Source: Streptomyces sp. ISL-100 (GTDB taxonomy: Bacteria; Actinomycetota; Actinomycetes; Streptomycetales; Streptomycetaceae). From it: a DNA stretch of 64,000 nt. Made by a program: the position numbers and the translations under genes. This document shows, piece by piece, positions 53,505 through 61,131 of the stretch (its first letter is position 1; each line of letters starts with the position of its first letter). Location of the stretch: positions 21,566 through 85,565 of the forward strand of contig NZ_JAGGOK010000066.1 of assembly GCF_018614615.1 (NCBI RefSeq), read 5' to 3'. A model generated the notes under the pieces. That model was not told the DNA's origin. It saw only the letters and a program-made list of their open reading frames with translations, and ran no database searches.

Positions 53505-53805
53505 CAAGTCCGATCTGAAGGTCGACTACGACCTGCTGGTGAAGTCCGAGGGGGCGCTGACGCACATCAAGAGAGAGTTCAGGAAGTGCGGAAACCGCCA
53601 GGACGAACTGGCCGAAGATGTCGGTGCGAAGACGCTGGAAAGCGCCATGCACGAGTTCGCCGACAACTGGAAGGACAACCGCCAACAGATGCTGCAGAAC
53701 ATCGAGGACGTACTGAAGCTGGTCACGAAGGCGCGAGAGAGCTTCGAGGGCCTGGAGCAGGACCTGGTCGACAAGTCCAAGGTCGACGACAAGCGTAAAA
53801 AGTAG
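53497..53805 (+). CDS. Small helical WXG100-like partner protein
   Basis: A 102-aa highly charged helical protein with MHEFADNWKDNRQQMLQNIEDVLKLV, a W-x-x-x-R turn like that of small T7SS partner proteins, and a Lys-rich tail. GGAGG precedes the ATG, which lies 8 bp inside the end of the family A gene. Placed directly before a large effector, it fits the role of a Lap-like targeting partner of LXG-type effectors (inference). Confidence 0.7.
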   Translation: MGDKSDLKVDYDLLVKSEGALTHIKREFRKCGNRQDELAEDVGAKTLESAMHEFADNWKDNRQQMLQNIEDVLKLVTKARESFEGLEQDLVDKSKVDDKRKK

Positions 53806-53834
53806 AAGACCGGTTACAGGGGGCACGGGGCAGC

Positions 53835-55238
53835 ATGACACCGAAGACGCGTCCGAAGGACTGGCAGCCGCTGGCCGGCTCCGATCCCACACCGGGCGAC
53901 CCCGAGGGTGTACGCGCCAGCGGGAAGACCATGGCCACCACCGGTGAGCAGATCAGGGAACAGATCGACCGCCTCAAGGCCATCGCGGACACGGACGAGC
54001 TCAAGGGCAAGTACGTCGAGGAATTGAAGAACGGATCCGACAAGCTCAAGAGCAAGCTGGAGAAGGCGGCCGGCCGCTATGAGAAGGTCTCCAGCAAGCT
54101 GACCGAATGGGCTGGCTGCCTCGAAGAGGCCCAGAGCGAGACCGCCCGGGCGCTGACCTCCGCGAAGGAGGCCCAGGACACCTTCCGGGCACTGGTCGGT
54201 ACGACGGACCTCGACTCGGATGCAGCGAAGAAGGCCGAGAAGGACCTGGTCGCCACGAAGAAGGCGGAGCTGGAGCGGGCGCGGACCACGTTCGAGAACG
54301 CCAAGAAGCGCAACAGCAGGGCCGTCGAGGAGTACGGGAACGACGCCAGGCGGATCGCGGACAAAATCCGCGACATCATTGACGACGCCGTCGAGGACGG
54401 ATTCTGGAGCCTTGTCTCCAACCTGATCGAGCGCAATCTCAAAGCCATCAAGATTGTTCTGGAGATCGCCGGCTGGGTCGCCACCATCCTGGCCGCAGTG
54501 GCGCTGGTCATCATGATTGCCGCCATGTTCATGGTACCGGGCGCGGGGTGGCTCGCGGCCGCGGCCCTCATGATGCAAATCGGTTCGTATATCGCGGGTG
54601 CGACCCTCGCCACCCACATCGCCATGGCGGGTACTGGTAACGGTGGTTGGGGAGATGTGGCCTTCGACGCCCTCGGTCTGGCCACCATGGGTATGGGCAG
54701 AATCGCCGGGCGCGGCCTCAAGAAGGGCGCGGACGCGGCGAGGGAGGCCTCCATCAAGGCGGGGCGCCAGGAGGTGAAGAACGTCAAGCTGACAGAGGCG
54801 TACAAAAAAAAGATGGCGGAATTTAAGGCAGACAAGGCGGCTGCGCCCAATAAGCGTGTGAGGAACGGGATTCAGCAGCAGCAGGATGCCTACCGGAAGT
54901 CACTGAAACCCAAGGGCGTCGCGAGAGATCTGCCGAACCCCAGCCCGAAGGAGGTCCTGAGGGCGGGTGGTGACCGTGGCGACGCCGCGAGCCTGATGTA
55001 CGCGCGGAACGAGGCCGCGAAGCGTGGCGGCGACGCCGCCATGAATGCTGCGGCGCAGAGGGCATCACGCTACGGGTCGCTCGCCTTCAGTACCTTCGTT
55101 GGTGGGACCCTGATTGACTGGACCGACAAGGGCATCGGGCCCAGCGATGTGGTGGAGGAGAAGCCGAAGGTCGGTCCGTACGGAGATTTCAAGGACTTGG
55201 CTCCGAACGATACCGGCATGTACGACTACGCGCCGTAG
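53835..55238 (+). CDS. Putative T7SS effector with membrane-spanning hairpin
   Basis: A 467-aa protein. N-terminal DWQPLAGSDPTPGDPEGV and the long helical segment after it resemble the putative T7SS secretion-signal domain of actinobacterial effectors; residues 60-200 are coiled coil. A hydrophobic region follows at about 205-265 (IVLEIAGWVATILAAVALVI; WLAAAALMMQIGSYIAGATL). The C-terminus is polar, ending with GGTLIDWTDKGIGPSDVV, a motif echoed in the second effector. No nuclease or other toxin domain is recognised, so membrane insertion is a possible activity. Confidence 0.7.
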   Translation: MTPKTRPKDWQPLAGSDPTPGDPEGVRASGKTMATTGEQIREQIDRLKAIADTDELKGKYVEELKNGSDKLKSKLEKAAGRYEKVSSKLTEWAGCLEEAQSETARALTSAKEAQDTFRALVGTTDLDSDAAKKAEKDLVATKKAELERARTTFENAKKRNSRAVEEYGNDARRIADKIRDIIDDAVEDGFWSLVSNLIERNLKAIKIVLEIAGWVATILAAVALVIMIAAMFMVPGAGWLAAAALMMQIGSYIAGATLATHIAMAGTGNGGWGDVAFDALGLATMGMGRIAGRGLKKGADAAREASIKAGRQEVKNVKLTEAYKKKMAEFKADKAAAPNKRVRNGIQQQQDAYRKSLKPKGVARDLPNPSPKEVLRAGGDRGDAASLMYARNEAAKRGGDAAMNAAAQRASRYGSLAFSTFVGGTLIDWTDKGIGPSDVVEEKPKVGPYGDFKDLAPNDTGMYDYAP

Positions 55239-55255
55239 AGGAACGGGTGGAAAAA

Positions 55256-55855
55256 GTGAGTTGGGTTCATGTCGACTACGACAATCGGCACTGGGTTCCC
55301 CTGCCCCGAGGTGCGTGGGACGAGAGGCCCTGGCGCGACGAGCGGGATTGGGCTGAAGGCGAGGCGGTCACCCTCCTCTTTTACCACGGCATCCCGCAGA
55401 AGCGGAAAGAAATCAAGCGCCTCTCGAAGCTACTCGCGGCCCATCGGCAAGTGTTTGAGGAGATGAACACCTATCGAGAGACTTATCTCTATTTCGCGCA
55501 CCCCAGTGAAGGACCGCTGGCTCTTGTTCTCTGGTACGGGCCGGCAGAGGGCGAACGGGAGGCGACACTCCGCAAGTACGCCCGCGTAGAAAGCCCCGAT
55601 GCCATGCTTCCACCGCAGGTCGAGAAGTTCTCCACGGAGGGACTCGGTACGGGACTGCACTCCCGTAATCATGTGCAGTTGGACGACCAGTCTGTGGCGA
55701 TGAACCTCTGGTACGCCTTCCGCAGCGAGAAGCATGGTGTGGACCTCATCGCCTTTGCCTCGTCGGGCGACCTGGGGGAGATCTCCGCTGCGGAGCCTGC
55801 CATCAACGAGTTCGTGCAGAGGATCCGGCTCATCGACGACGAATCCGAACTCTAG
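55256..55855 (+). CDS. T7SS-locus protein of unknown family B
   Basis: A roughly 199-aa soluble protein beginning VSWVHVDYDNRHWVPLPRGAW. Family members elsewhere in the window (59694-60353 and both halves of 61132-62433) share SWLxIDYDxDxWLxxPxRW, the ExFxTExLGxGLRSLxY segment, a NLWYAFRSE/GLRYAWRSE strand and a C-terminal helix. The family is unknown to me. It immediately follows the effector gene, the position usual for immunity or chaperone genes. GTG at 55256 is chosen by alignment with its relatives; a GTG 9 bases earlier is possible. Confidence 0.72.
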   Translation: MSWVHVDYDNRHWVPLPRGAWDERPWRDERDWAEGEAVTLLFYHGIPQKRKEIKRLSKLLAAHRQVFEEMNTYRETYLYFAHPSEGPLALVLWYGPAEGEREATLRKYARVESPDAMLPPQVEKFSTEGLGTGLHSRNHVQLDDQSVAMNLWYAFRSEKHGVDLIAFASSGDLGEISAAEPAINEFVQRIRLIDDESEL

Positions 55856-56484
55856 GAGGCCCCCCGCCGCTGAGCCCGGCTGGTCCGTCGCGTAGCGCGG
55901 GGGTTCCGCGTACTGACGACCGGCCGGGCCGCTTCGCGTGCGGCGGCTCTGGCGGCTTGCCGGCCGCGCCAGACCCGCCAGGTCCCGGGCGCCCGCGATC
56001 CAAGAAGCACCAGCGGTGGGCCCACCACAATGAGCAGTGTTGCCCAGAGGGGCACGGCGGTGGCCACGGAGGCCAAAGCCATCGCGGATATCGTCCCGTA
56101 GGCGTAGATCACGGGGGCGACGAAGCCTTGTGTGACGTCAGCGTCCTCCGCGCGCCTGACGCGGTGCAGGAAGAGAGCGTCGCGGATACGCCGGTATGCG
56201 AGATCCAGACACATCGCCGCGAGGAACAGCATGGCGAGGACGCCGACGACATGGTCGCGGGGGGTCCCTGATTCGGTGAACGCCCCGTCGTTCGCTGCCG
56301 CGGTCACGACCCCCGTGATTAGCGCCCCGACCCCGCCCAGGCCGGCGGCAGCGCCGTACATCCAGTTCACGAGGAGGCGCCAGCGCCGGGATCCCTGGGT
56401 GAGTGGGTTCATGCTCGTGGGTTGACGGCCTAGCTCTCTCGGGTCGCGATGCTGTGGCCTGTCCGGCGAGGTCACGACAGCCAT
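55852..56484 (-). CDS. Small integral membrane protein
   Basis: Up to 210 aa with four predicted helices (for example AAAGLGGVGALITGVVTAAA, VVGVLAMLFLAAMCLDLAY, IYAYGTISAMALASVATAVP and LLIVVGPPLVLLG) and an Arg-rich cytoplasmic tail. No family recognised. Starts at 56484 or at an internal ATG at 56412. Its end overlaps the convergent family B gene by four bases. Confidence 0.7.
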   Translation of the reverse strand: MAVVTSPDRPQHRDPRELGRQPTSMNPLTQGSRRWRLLVNWMYGAAAGLGGVGALITGVVTAAANDGAFTESGTPRDHVVGVLAMLFLAAMCLDLAYRRIRDALFLHRVRRAEDADVTQGFVAPVIYAYGTISAMALASVATAVPLWATLLIVVGPPLVLLGSRAPGTWRVWRGRQAARAAAREAARPVVSTRNPRATRRTSRAQRRGAS

Positions 56485-56579
56485 GAATCAAAGGATCTCG
56501 TCGACACAGGCAAGACGAGCGCGGCGCGGGGGGCCGTCGTCTGATCGTGCCTCCGGCAACTCCCCGCGCGCACGTCCAT

Positions 56580-57614
56580 TCAGCGGTTGATGGCCTGGAT
56601 TTCCTGGACGGTGATGTTCTGGGTGGTGCCGAAGGTGCCGTCAGGGAGGTCGCCGCCGGCACCGCCGGTTCCGGTCCAGTGCATCTTCCAGGTAATGGTG
56701 GCCTGGAGTTTGTACGTGCCGTCGCCGGAGGAGCGGAGGTAGGTGAGACCGCAGGGTGGGGTCTGGTCGGCTGATCCCTGTGTGTAGGGGACGCCGATGC
56801 TGCCGTCCTGGATGGGGCATTCGCCGGAGGCGGGGTGGAGTGTGGCGTCCTTGGTGCCGGGCTCGATCTTGAGGGAGTGCGGGGTGGCTGTGGCGGTGGC
56901 CTGGATGTTCAGGACGGGGACCGAGGCGGTGACGGACACGGGCTTGAACTCGGCCTTGTCGAGCCAGGCCCAGGTGGGGAGGTTGACTTTGGTGTTGGCC
57001 TTGGGGGCGAGTTCGATCTCGGTGTCGGGTACGCGGACTTCGGCGTAAGCGAGGTGCGCGAGGATCTCGGGGGTCACCGCCTCGGGGACGTCGGCGGGCG
57101 GCGGGTCGCCGTTGTCGACCCAGAATGTCGGCTTGTCGCAGGCGAGCGCGCCGGGTTCGCCGCTGCGGGCTTCGTTGACGTACGAATCCCACCAGTAGCC
57201 CTTGCCGGCCTTGTCGGCGTTAAAGTCCTTGTAGGGCTCGCCGTCCACGTAGCGCTTGCGCTGTTCCAAGTCCCACTGTGCGCCGGTGGATTCGGAGGCC
57301 CAGACCGACTCGCGTTCCTTCTTGAACTGCGCCGGGGTGTACTTGGGTGCGTACCAGCAGGCAGGCGGCGTCCAGTTGCCGGCCGCGGTTACCGGGCCGG
57401 CCGCCTCGCCCCTACCGTTCCTTGAGCGATCGAAGCTGACTCCGCCCGCAATTGCGGAGAGGTCCTGTCCTGCGCCTTTGCCATCGACCTGTGTGTCGGT
57501 CTCGGAGTTCCCGCCTCGGCCGCGGGCTGCCCAGGCGGAGGGGGTACTCATGAAAGCAGTGGCGCCCAGAGCCAGTGCCATGAAACATAGCGATGACTTC
57601 CTTACGGCTGGCAT
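56580..57614 (-). CDS. Secreted protein of unknown function
   Basis: A 344-aa protein with a Sec signal peptide (KSSLCFMALALGATAFMSTPSAWA) and a mature part rich in Trp/Tyr and Thr, including PPACWYAPKYTPAQF and YWWDSYVNEARSG, with four spaced cysteines that could form two disulfides. Its start overlaps the upstream lipoprotein gene by 13 bp, so the two are coupled. Such secreted-protein/lipoprotein pairs occur in several streptomycetes, but the function is unknown to me. Confidence 0.78.
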   Translation of the reverse strand: MPAVRKSSLCFMALALGATAFMSTPSAWAARGRGGNSETDTQVDGKGAGQDLSAIAGGVSFDRSRNGRGEAAGPVTAAGNWTPPACWYAPKYTPAQFKKERESVWASESTGAQWDLEQRKRYVDGEPYKDFNADKAGKGYWWDSYVNEARSGEPGALACDKPTFWVDNGDPPPADVPEAVTPEILAHLAYAEVRVPDTEIELAPKANTKVNLPTWAWLDKAEFKPVSVTASVPVLNIQATATATPHSLKIEPGTKDATLHPASGECPIQDGSIGVPYTQGSADQTPPCGLTYLRSSGDGTYKLQATITWKMHWTGTGGAGGDLPDGTFGTTQNITVQEIQAINR

Positions 57615-58255
57615 TGCGCCGCCCCCCTCTTCGAGATGATTCGCGTGGTCTGCCAAACTCCGTCCGAATTCTTCTCTAGTTTTGTGCTGTAGGAGACGTA
57701 ACTATCCTTATTGGGCGGGATGACATCGATCTTGCCGGTCTTGAGATTCTTATTGAATCCCTTACTCTCATCGGCGCAGTAGGTCAGGGAAGCGGTTCCA
57801 TCCTTGTTTAGCGTCACACGCCGGTCGCTGTATCGGACTGTGCCAGTAATGGTGAGCCCTGCCGCCTTGAACTCTTCAACCCAGTTGGATGCAGCCTCGA
57901 GAGCCCTCCCAGAATTATAAAAATTGAGGGCAACATACTTGGGATCTGTTCCTGCAATTGCAGCGTCAGTAGCACGCATCCGCTCGGCGTTGTCGGCGAG
58001 AATGGCGTCCTTTACGGCATTGCCCGTTTTCTCCGGGATGAAAACGAGCTTGTCGTCCGGCGGGAGTTCGATCTTGGGGCGGTCGGATGTGCCCGAGGGG
58101 GTGGCGCTGGGTGTGGGGGACTCCTTCTCACTCTGGTCAACGCCCGCGATCGTGTTGTTGGCTTTGGGCTTCTCATCGCCGCTGCCGCAGGCCGTCAGCA
58201 TGAGGGCTGCGGTTGCGGCGAACACGGCAGCAACGGGCAAGGTGCGGCGCTTCAC
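57602..58255 (-). CDS. Lipoprotein of unknown function
   Basis: A 217-aa exported lipoprotein with lipobox LTAC at the end of a short signal (RRTLPVAAVFAATAALMLTAC), a Ser/Thr-rich linker and a globular domain with SLTYCADESKGFN...AAQC. The GTG at 58255 has GGGAG upstream. The sequence is noticeably less GC-rich than the core genes. It precedes the secreted protein in the same operon. Confidence 0.82.
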   Translation of the reverse strand: MKRRTLPVAAVFAATAALMLTACGSGDEKPKANNTIAGVDQSEKESPTPSATPSGTSDRPKIELPPDDKLVFIPEKTGNAVKDAILADNAERMRATDAAIAGTDPKYVALNFYNSGRALEAASNWVEEFKAAGLTITGTVRYSDRRVTLNKDGTASLTYCADESKGFNKNLKTGKIDVIPPNKDSYVSYSTKLEKNSDGVWQTTRIISKRGAAQCQP

Positions 58256-58448
58256 GGTCAACTCCCAGTTGGGGCAAAGGATCAGTCAAGGGCAATGACG
58301 CTATCCGTGGGGCGCATGGTTTCGCTAGAGCGAACTACCCTGCCTGGAGTGTGATGTGTGTGAAATCGGACAGGTCGCGTGTGGCCCCGGACGCTTACAT
58401 GCGTCCGGGGCCGCGGCGTGGAGGTTCTGCGAGTGCCGTTCGCGGTGG

Positions 58449-58787
58449 TTACCTCGGTCGGCACCGTTGGCAGCCGCACGGCGGATACGCGGAAGTTGGC
58501 GACAGTGCGTTGGCGTCTCTGTCCGACAGGGCCACCACCTTGCCGCTGTCTTCGGTCACGGCGCCTTGGGTGTTGACCTTGTAGGTACGCAGTGTCAGCC
58601 GGGATCGCCGCGGAGTTGAGCCGAGGAGTTCCAGGGCGTCGGTAAGCGGCGGATAGTGCTCGGCGCACTCCGGGCACGCGTACACGGTGAAGCCCGGCCC
58701 CGTCGCGGCGTGGACCTCATGCACGAGGACAGGGGCGTCGGTGGTCTGCTGACAGCGGGCGCACGTCCGTACCGGGAGTCGGGTCAT
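58449..58787 (-). CDS. Small zinc-ribbon protein
   Basis: A 112-aa protein with TCARCQQTT and YACPECAEHY knuckles that would bind one zinc, and a Cys-rich end (CGCQRCRPR). ATG overlaps the preceding gene by ATGA. This small two-gene set next to a one-domain GntR regulator is common in streptomycete integrative elements (from memory). Confidence 0.7.
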   Translation of the reverse strand: MTRLPVRTCARCQQTTDAPVLVHEVHAATGPGFTVYACPECAEHYPPLTDALELLGSTPRRSRLTLRTYKVNTQGAVTEDSGKVVALSDRDANALSPTSAYPPCGCQRCRPR

Positions 58788-59074
58788 CGCGCACTCACCC
58801 GCACGCCGTGAATCCAGTCCGGGCCGACGTCGATGCCGAGTGTCGCCAGGTGGAGGGTGCGGCGCCGCTCTCGTTGCCGGCGCCGCTCGGCCGGGTCGAG
58901 GACGTAGGGGCGTACGAGAAGTGACGTACTGCCGTCGAGCAGGTCCGTGAAGCGGGGCGGGGCAGGGGTGATCCGCAAGGTGGCCGGGGTGGCTCCGAGG
59001 CGATGGCGGCCGTGGGGATGTGGGGTGCAGGCGCCCAGCACCCATGCCAGGAATCGAACGGTAAGGTCTCGCAT
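58784..59074 (-). CDS. Small basic protein, partner of the zinc-ribbon protein
   Basis: A 96-aa protein starting with a hydrophobic MRDLTVRFLAWVLGAC segment and continuing with a basic Pro/Arg-rich body (LDPAERRRQRERRRTL). Coupled to the zinc-ribbon gene by ATGA. Function unknown; the first helix could associate with the membrane. Confidence 0.65.
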   Translation of the reverse strand: MRDLTVRFLAWVLGACTPHPHGRHRLGATPATLRITPAPPRFTDLLDGSTSLLVRPYVLDPAERRRQRERRRTLHLATLGIDVGPDWIHGVRVSAR

Positions 59075-59227
59075 GTCGACGCTCCTTCAACAGCGTTGGC
59101 CATGCCCCGGGACGGTATCCGCCGTCGCCGGGGTCTCTGTTGCGTGCGTCACAACGCTACAAGCTCAGTGAAGCTATGTATAGCTCGCTAATGGTTCTCG
59201 CAGGTCAGGGGTGCTTACCGTGGCTTC

Positions 59228-59512
59228 ATGAGTGGCCAGAGCAAGATTCCGGACTTCGACCCGCAGGGACCGCAGCTGGTGTACGTCGCCATTGCCGACC
59301 ACATTGCTGCGCGCATCGCCGCGGGTGAGCTGCACCCCGGAGCGCGGCTGCCTGCTGAGCGAGACCTTGCAACGGAGTACGGGGTTGCGTACTTGACGGT
59401 TCGTCGGGCCGCCCAGGAACTCCGACAGCGCAAGCTGATCGTCACCGTGCACGGTAAGGGCACGTTTGTCGCCGATCCGCTGCCGAAGCAGGAGGGGCCC
59501 GAGGGCGAGTGA
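59228..59512 (+). CDS. One-domain GntR family regulator
   Basis: A 94-aa winged-helix protein with the GntR pattern IAARIAAGELHPGARLPAERDLATEYGVAYLTVRRAAQELRQRKLI and GKGTFVA. It lacks the usual effector-binding C-terminal domain. Divergent from the small basic/zinc-ribbon pair with 153 bp between starts, it may regulate them. Confidence 0.88.
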   Translation: MSGQSKIPDFDPQGPQLVYVAIADHIAARIAAGELHPGARLPAERDLATEYGVAYLTVRRAAQELRQRKLIVTVHGKGTFVADPLPKQEGPEGE

Positions 59513-59561
59513 GCGACCCCTCGTAGGCTTGCGAGTCCGACGGCGAACACACCGCAGGGTC

Positions 59562-59599
59562 CCGCGGTGACGCCGCGCCGCTCTGCGGCGTCACCGCGG
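59562..59599. terminator. Terminator between the GntR gene and the family B gene
   Basis: Perfect 15-bp stem CCGCGGTGACGCCGC and its complement with an 8-base loop, between convergent genes ending at 59512 and 59694; it can serve both. Confidence 0.88.
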
Positions 59600-59693
59600 A
59601 GGCTCGGGTCTCTTTCTGAATCCGCGTCGGTAGGGCTGAAATGCCTGGCAGTGTGGGCGCCCTGGCGGTCGCTTCAGTTGTTACGTCGGCCGG

Positions 59694-60353
59694 TCAGGCG
59701 ACGTCGTCACTGTCGTAGTCGTCGAGGTCGTTGTCGGCGCGCAGCCTGATGGAGCGTGCCAGATCGTCGATGTCCTCCAGGGCCGAGAGCACCCTGCCCG
59801 GGGCGGGTGAGGCGGTGATCATTACCAGGTCGCGGTCGAATTTCTCGCTGCGCCAGGCGTACCTCAGGCCGATGAGGAGGTCGGTGCTGTTCGGCATCGT
59901 GAAATAGCGCAGGACGCGGAGTCCCTGACCGAGGTCTTCCGTGGTGAATTCCTCCACGATCGGAGGTTCCACGGCTTCCTTGTCGTCCGCCATGGCCAGG
60001 AGGCGGAGCGCTGGCTCGCGATCGCCCTCGATGGGGAAGTCGGTCACGTATACGGGCAGGGGCATCGCCCGGGGGTCGGGCAGGTGCAGCACGATGTCGT
60101 AACCGGGAAAGGCCTGCGGGTACTTCTCGACGCATGCCTGAAGGGTCTCGGCCAAGAAGGCGACGCCGGTTTCGCCGGAGTCGATTCCCGAGTCGTCCCA
60201 GCAGTCCTGGGCCGTCTCGGCTGCCCATTCCGCGGGAGTCTGCTGGTCGTCGTCCGTGGGGACCCCGTCGTCGTCCTCGTTGTAGACATCCGTCCAGCGC
60301 CCGGGAATCTTCAGCCACGTGTCCGAGTCGTAGTCGATGTTCAGCCAGCTCAT
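59694..60353 (-). CDS. T7SS-locus protein of family B
   Basis: A 219-aa homologue of the family B protein at 55256, starting MSWLNIDYDSDTWLKIPGRW and carrying VEEFTTEDLGQGLRVLRYF and GLRYAWRSEKFDRDL. A long acidic insertion (DDDGVPTDDDQQ) and a very acidic tail distinguish it. Its ATG overlaps the stop of the family A remnant (ATGA), showing that A and B were translationally coupled before A decayed. Confidence 0.75.
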   Translation of the reverse strand: MSWLNIDYDSDTWLKIPGRWTDVYNEDDDGVPTDDDQQTPAEWAAETAQDCWDDSGIDSGETGVAFLAETLQACVEKYPQAFPGYDIVLHLPDPRAMPLPVYVTDFPIEGDREPALRLLAMADDKEAVEPPIVEEFTTEDLGQGLRVLRYFTMPNSTDLLIGLRYAWRSEKFDRDLVMITASPAPGRVLSALEDIDDLARSIRLRADNDLDDYDSDDVA

Positions 60354-60744
60354 TCTCTGCTCCAACGAAAGGTGGTCATGATGGCATCGAACAACTCGAC
60401 TGCAGCGTCAGCGAGTTCATCGTCGGGAGCGCCGCCGCCGACGGTGGAGAAGGCGACGGTGACCCAACGGTAGGGATCCTTGGGGACGGGGACCGCGTAG
60501 TCGACCCGGTGGGTGGCCAGTCCGGAATCGTCCCTCGGGCCGGCCGTGACGGCCGACTCACAGCGGGCACCGGACGAACCCCGCGGCGTGCGCCCGGCCA
60601 CGGCCTGCCGACGGGCTGGTCGGTCAGGCGTCGGCCTTGCGTGCTTGCTTCACCACCCTCTTGAGCTGCTTGAGCAACTCCAGGCGCGCCTTGATGACGT
60701 CGTCCCTCGGAATGTCGTCCGATAGTCGGTGAACAGCCCGGTCG
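60350..60744 (-). pseudogene. Decayed family A gene truncated by an IS fragment
   Basis: The 5' part (60624-60744) reads DRAVHRLSDDIPRDDVIKARLELLKQLKRVVKQARK, nearly identical to residues 45-80 of the intact family A gene at 62430-63062, then stops at TGA (60624-60626). The 3' part (60350-60600), in another frame, reads VDYAVPVPKDPYRWVTVAFSTV and ends VELFDAIMTTFRW. The middle is deleted. The first 45 codons are missing where the IS3-type sequence begins at about 60745. Confidence 0.82.
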
Positions 60745-61038
60745 AACAATCCCTTCAGCGAGGCCCAGTTCAAGACCATCAAATACACCGCCGCCCTCCG
60801 TGAACGCCACCTCGCTCCAGAAAACCCGCGCCTGGCGCGAGGGATTCTTCAGCTACTACAACCACGAACACCGCCATCGCGGGATCGGCCTGCACACCCG
60901 GGAATTGGTCCACTTCGGCACCGCCGAACTCGTCCGGGAACAACGGGCCGCAACCTCGCCGAGGCGTATGCCGCACACGCTTCGGCAGCCGCCCCGGCCC
61001 CCGCACTTGCCCGAAAGGGCATGGATCATCTCCGGCTG
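60745..61038 (+). mobile_element. Decayed IS3-family transposase fragment (OrfB C-terminus)
   Basis: Begins with NNPFSEAQFKTIKYT, the region following the DDE catalytic centre of IS3-type transposases, and continues, after a frameshift, with RAWREGFFSYYNHEHRH and GIGLHTRELVHFGTAELVREQRAAT, then PPHLPERAW after another shift. Neither end nor the catalytic core is present, so it is an immobile remnant. It abuts the family A pseudogene exactly. Confidence 0.82.
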
Positions 61039-61092
61039 TAGCACCTGGTTCTTCCGGATCACGAGGAACGTGCCGGCGCTGCCGAGCCGCAG

Positions 61093-61120
61093 GCCTCTGC
61101 CTCTGCCTCTGCCTCTGCCT
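61093..61120. repeat. GCCTCT hexamer repeat
   Basis: Four exact GCCTCT units plus a partial fifth, between the IS remnant and the stop of the fused family B gene. Confidence 0.8.
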
Positions 61121-61131
61121 GCCGGCGAGGA

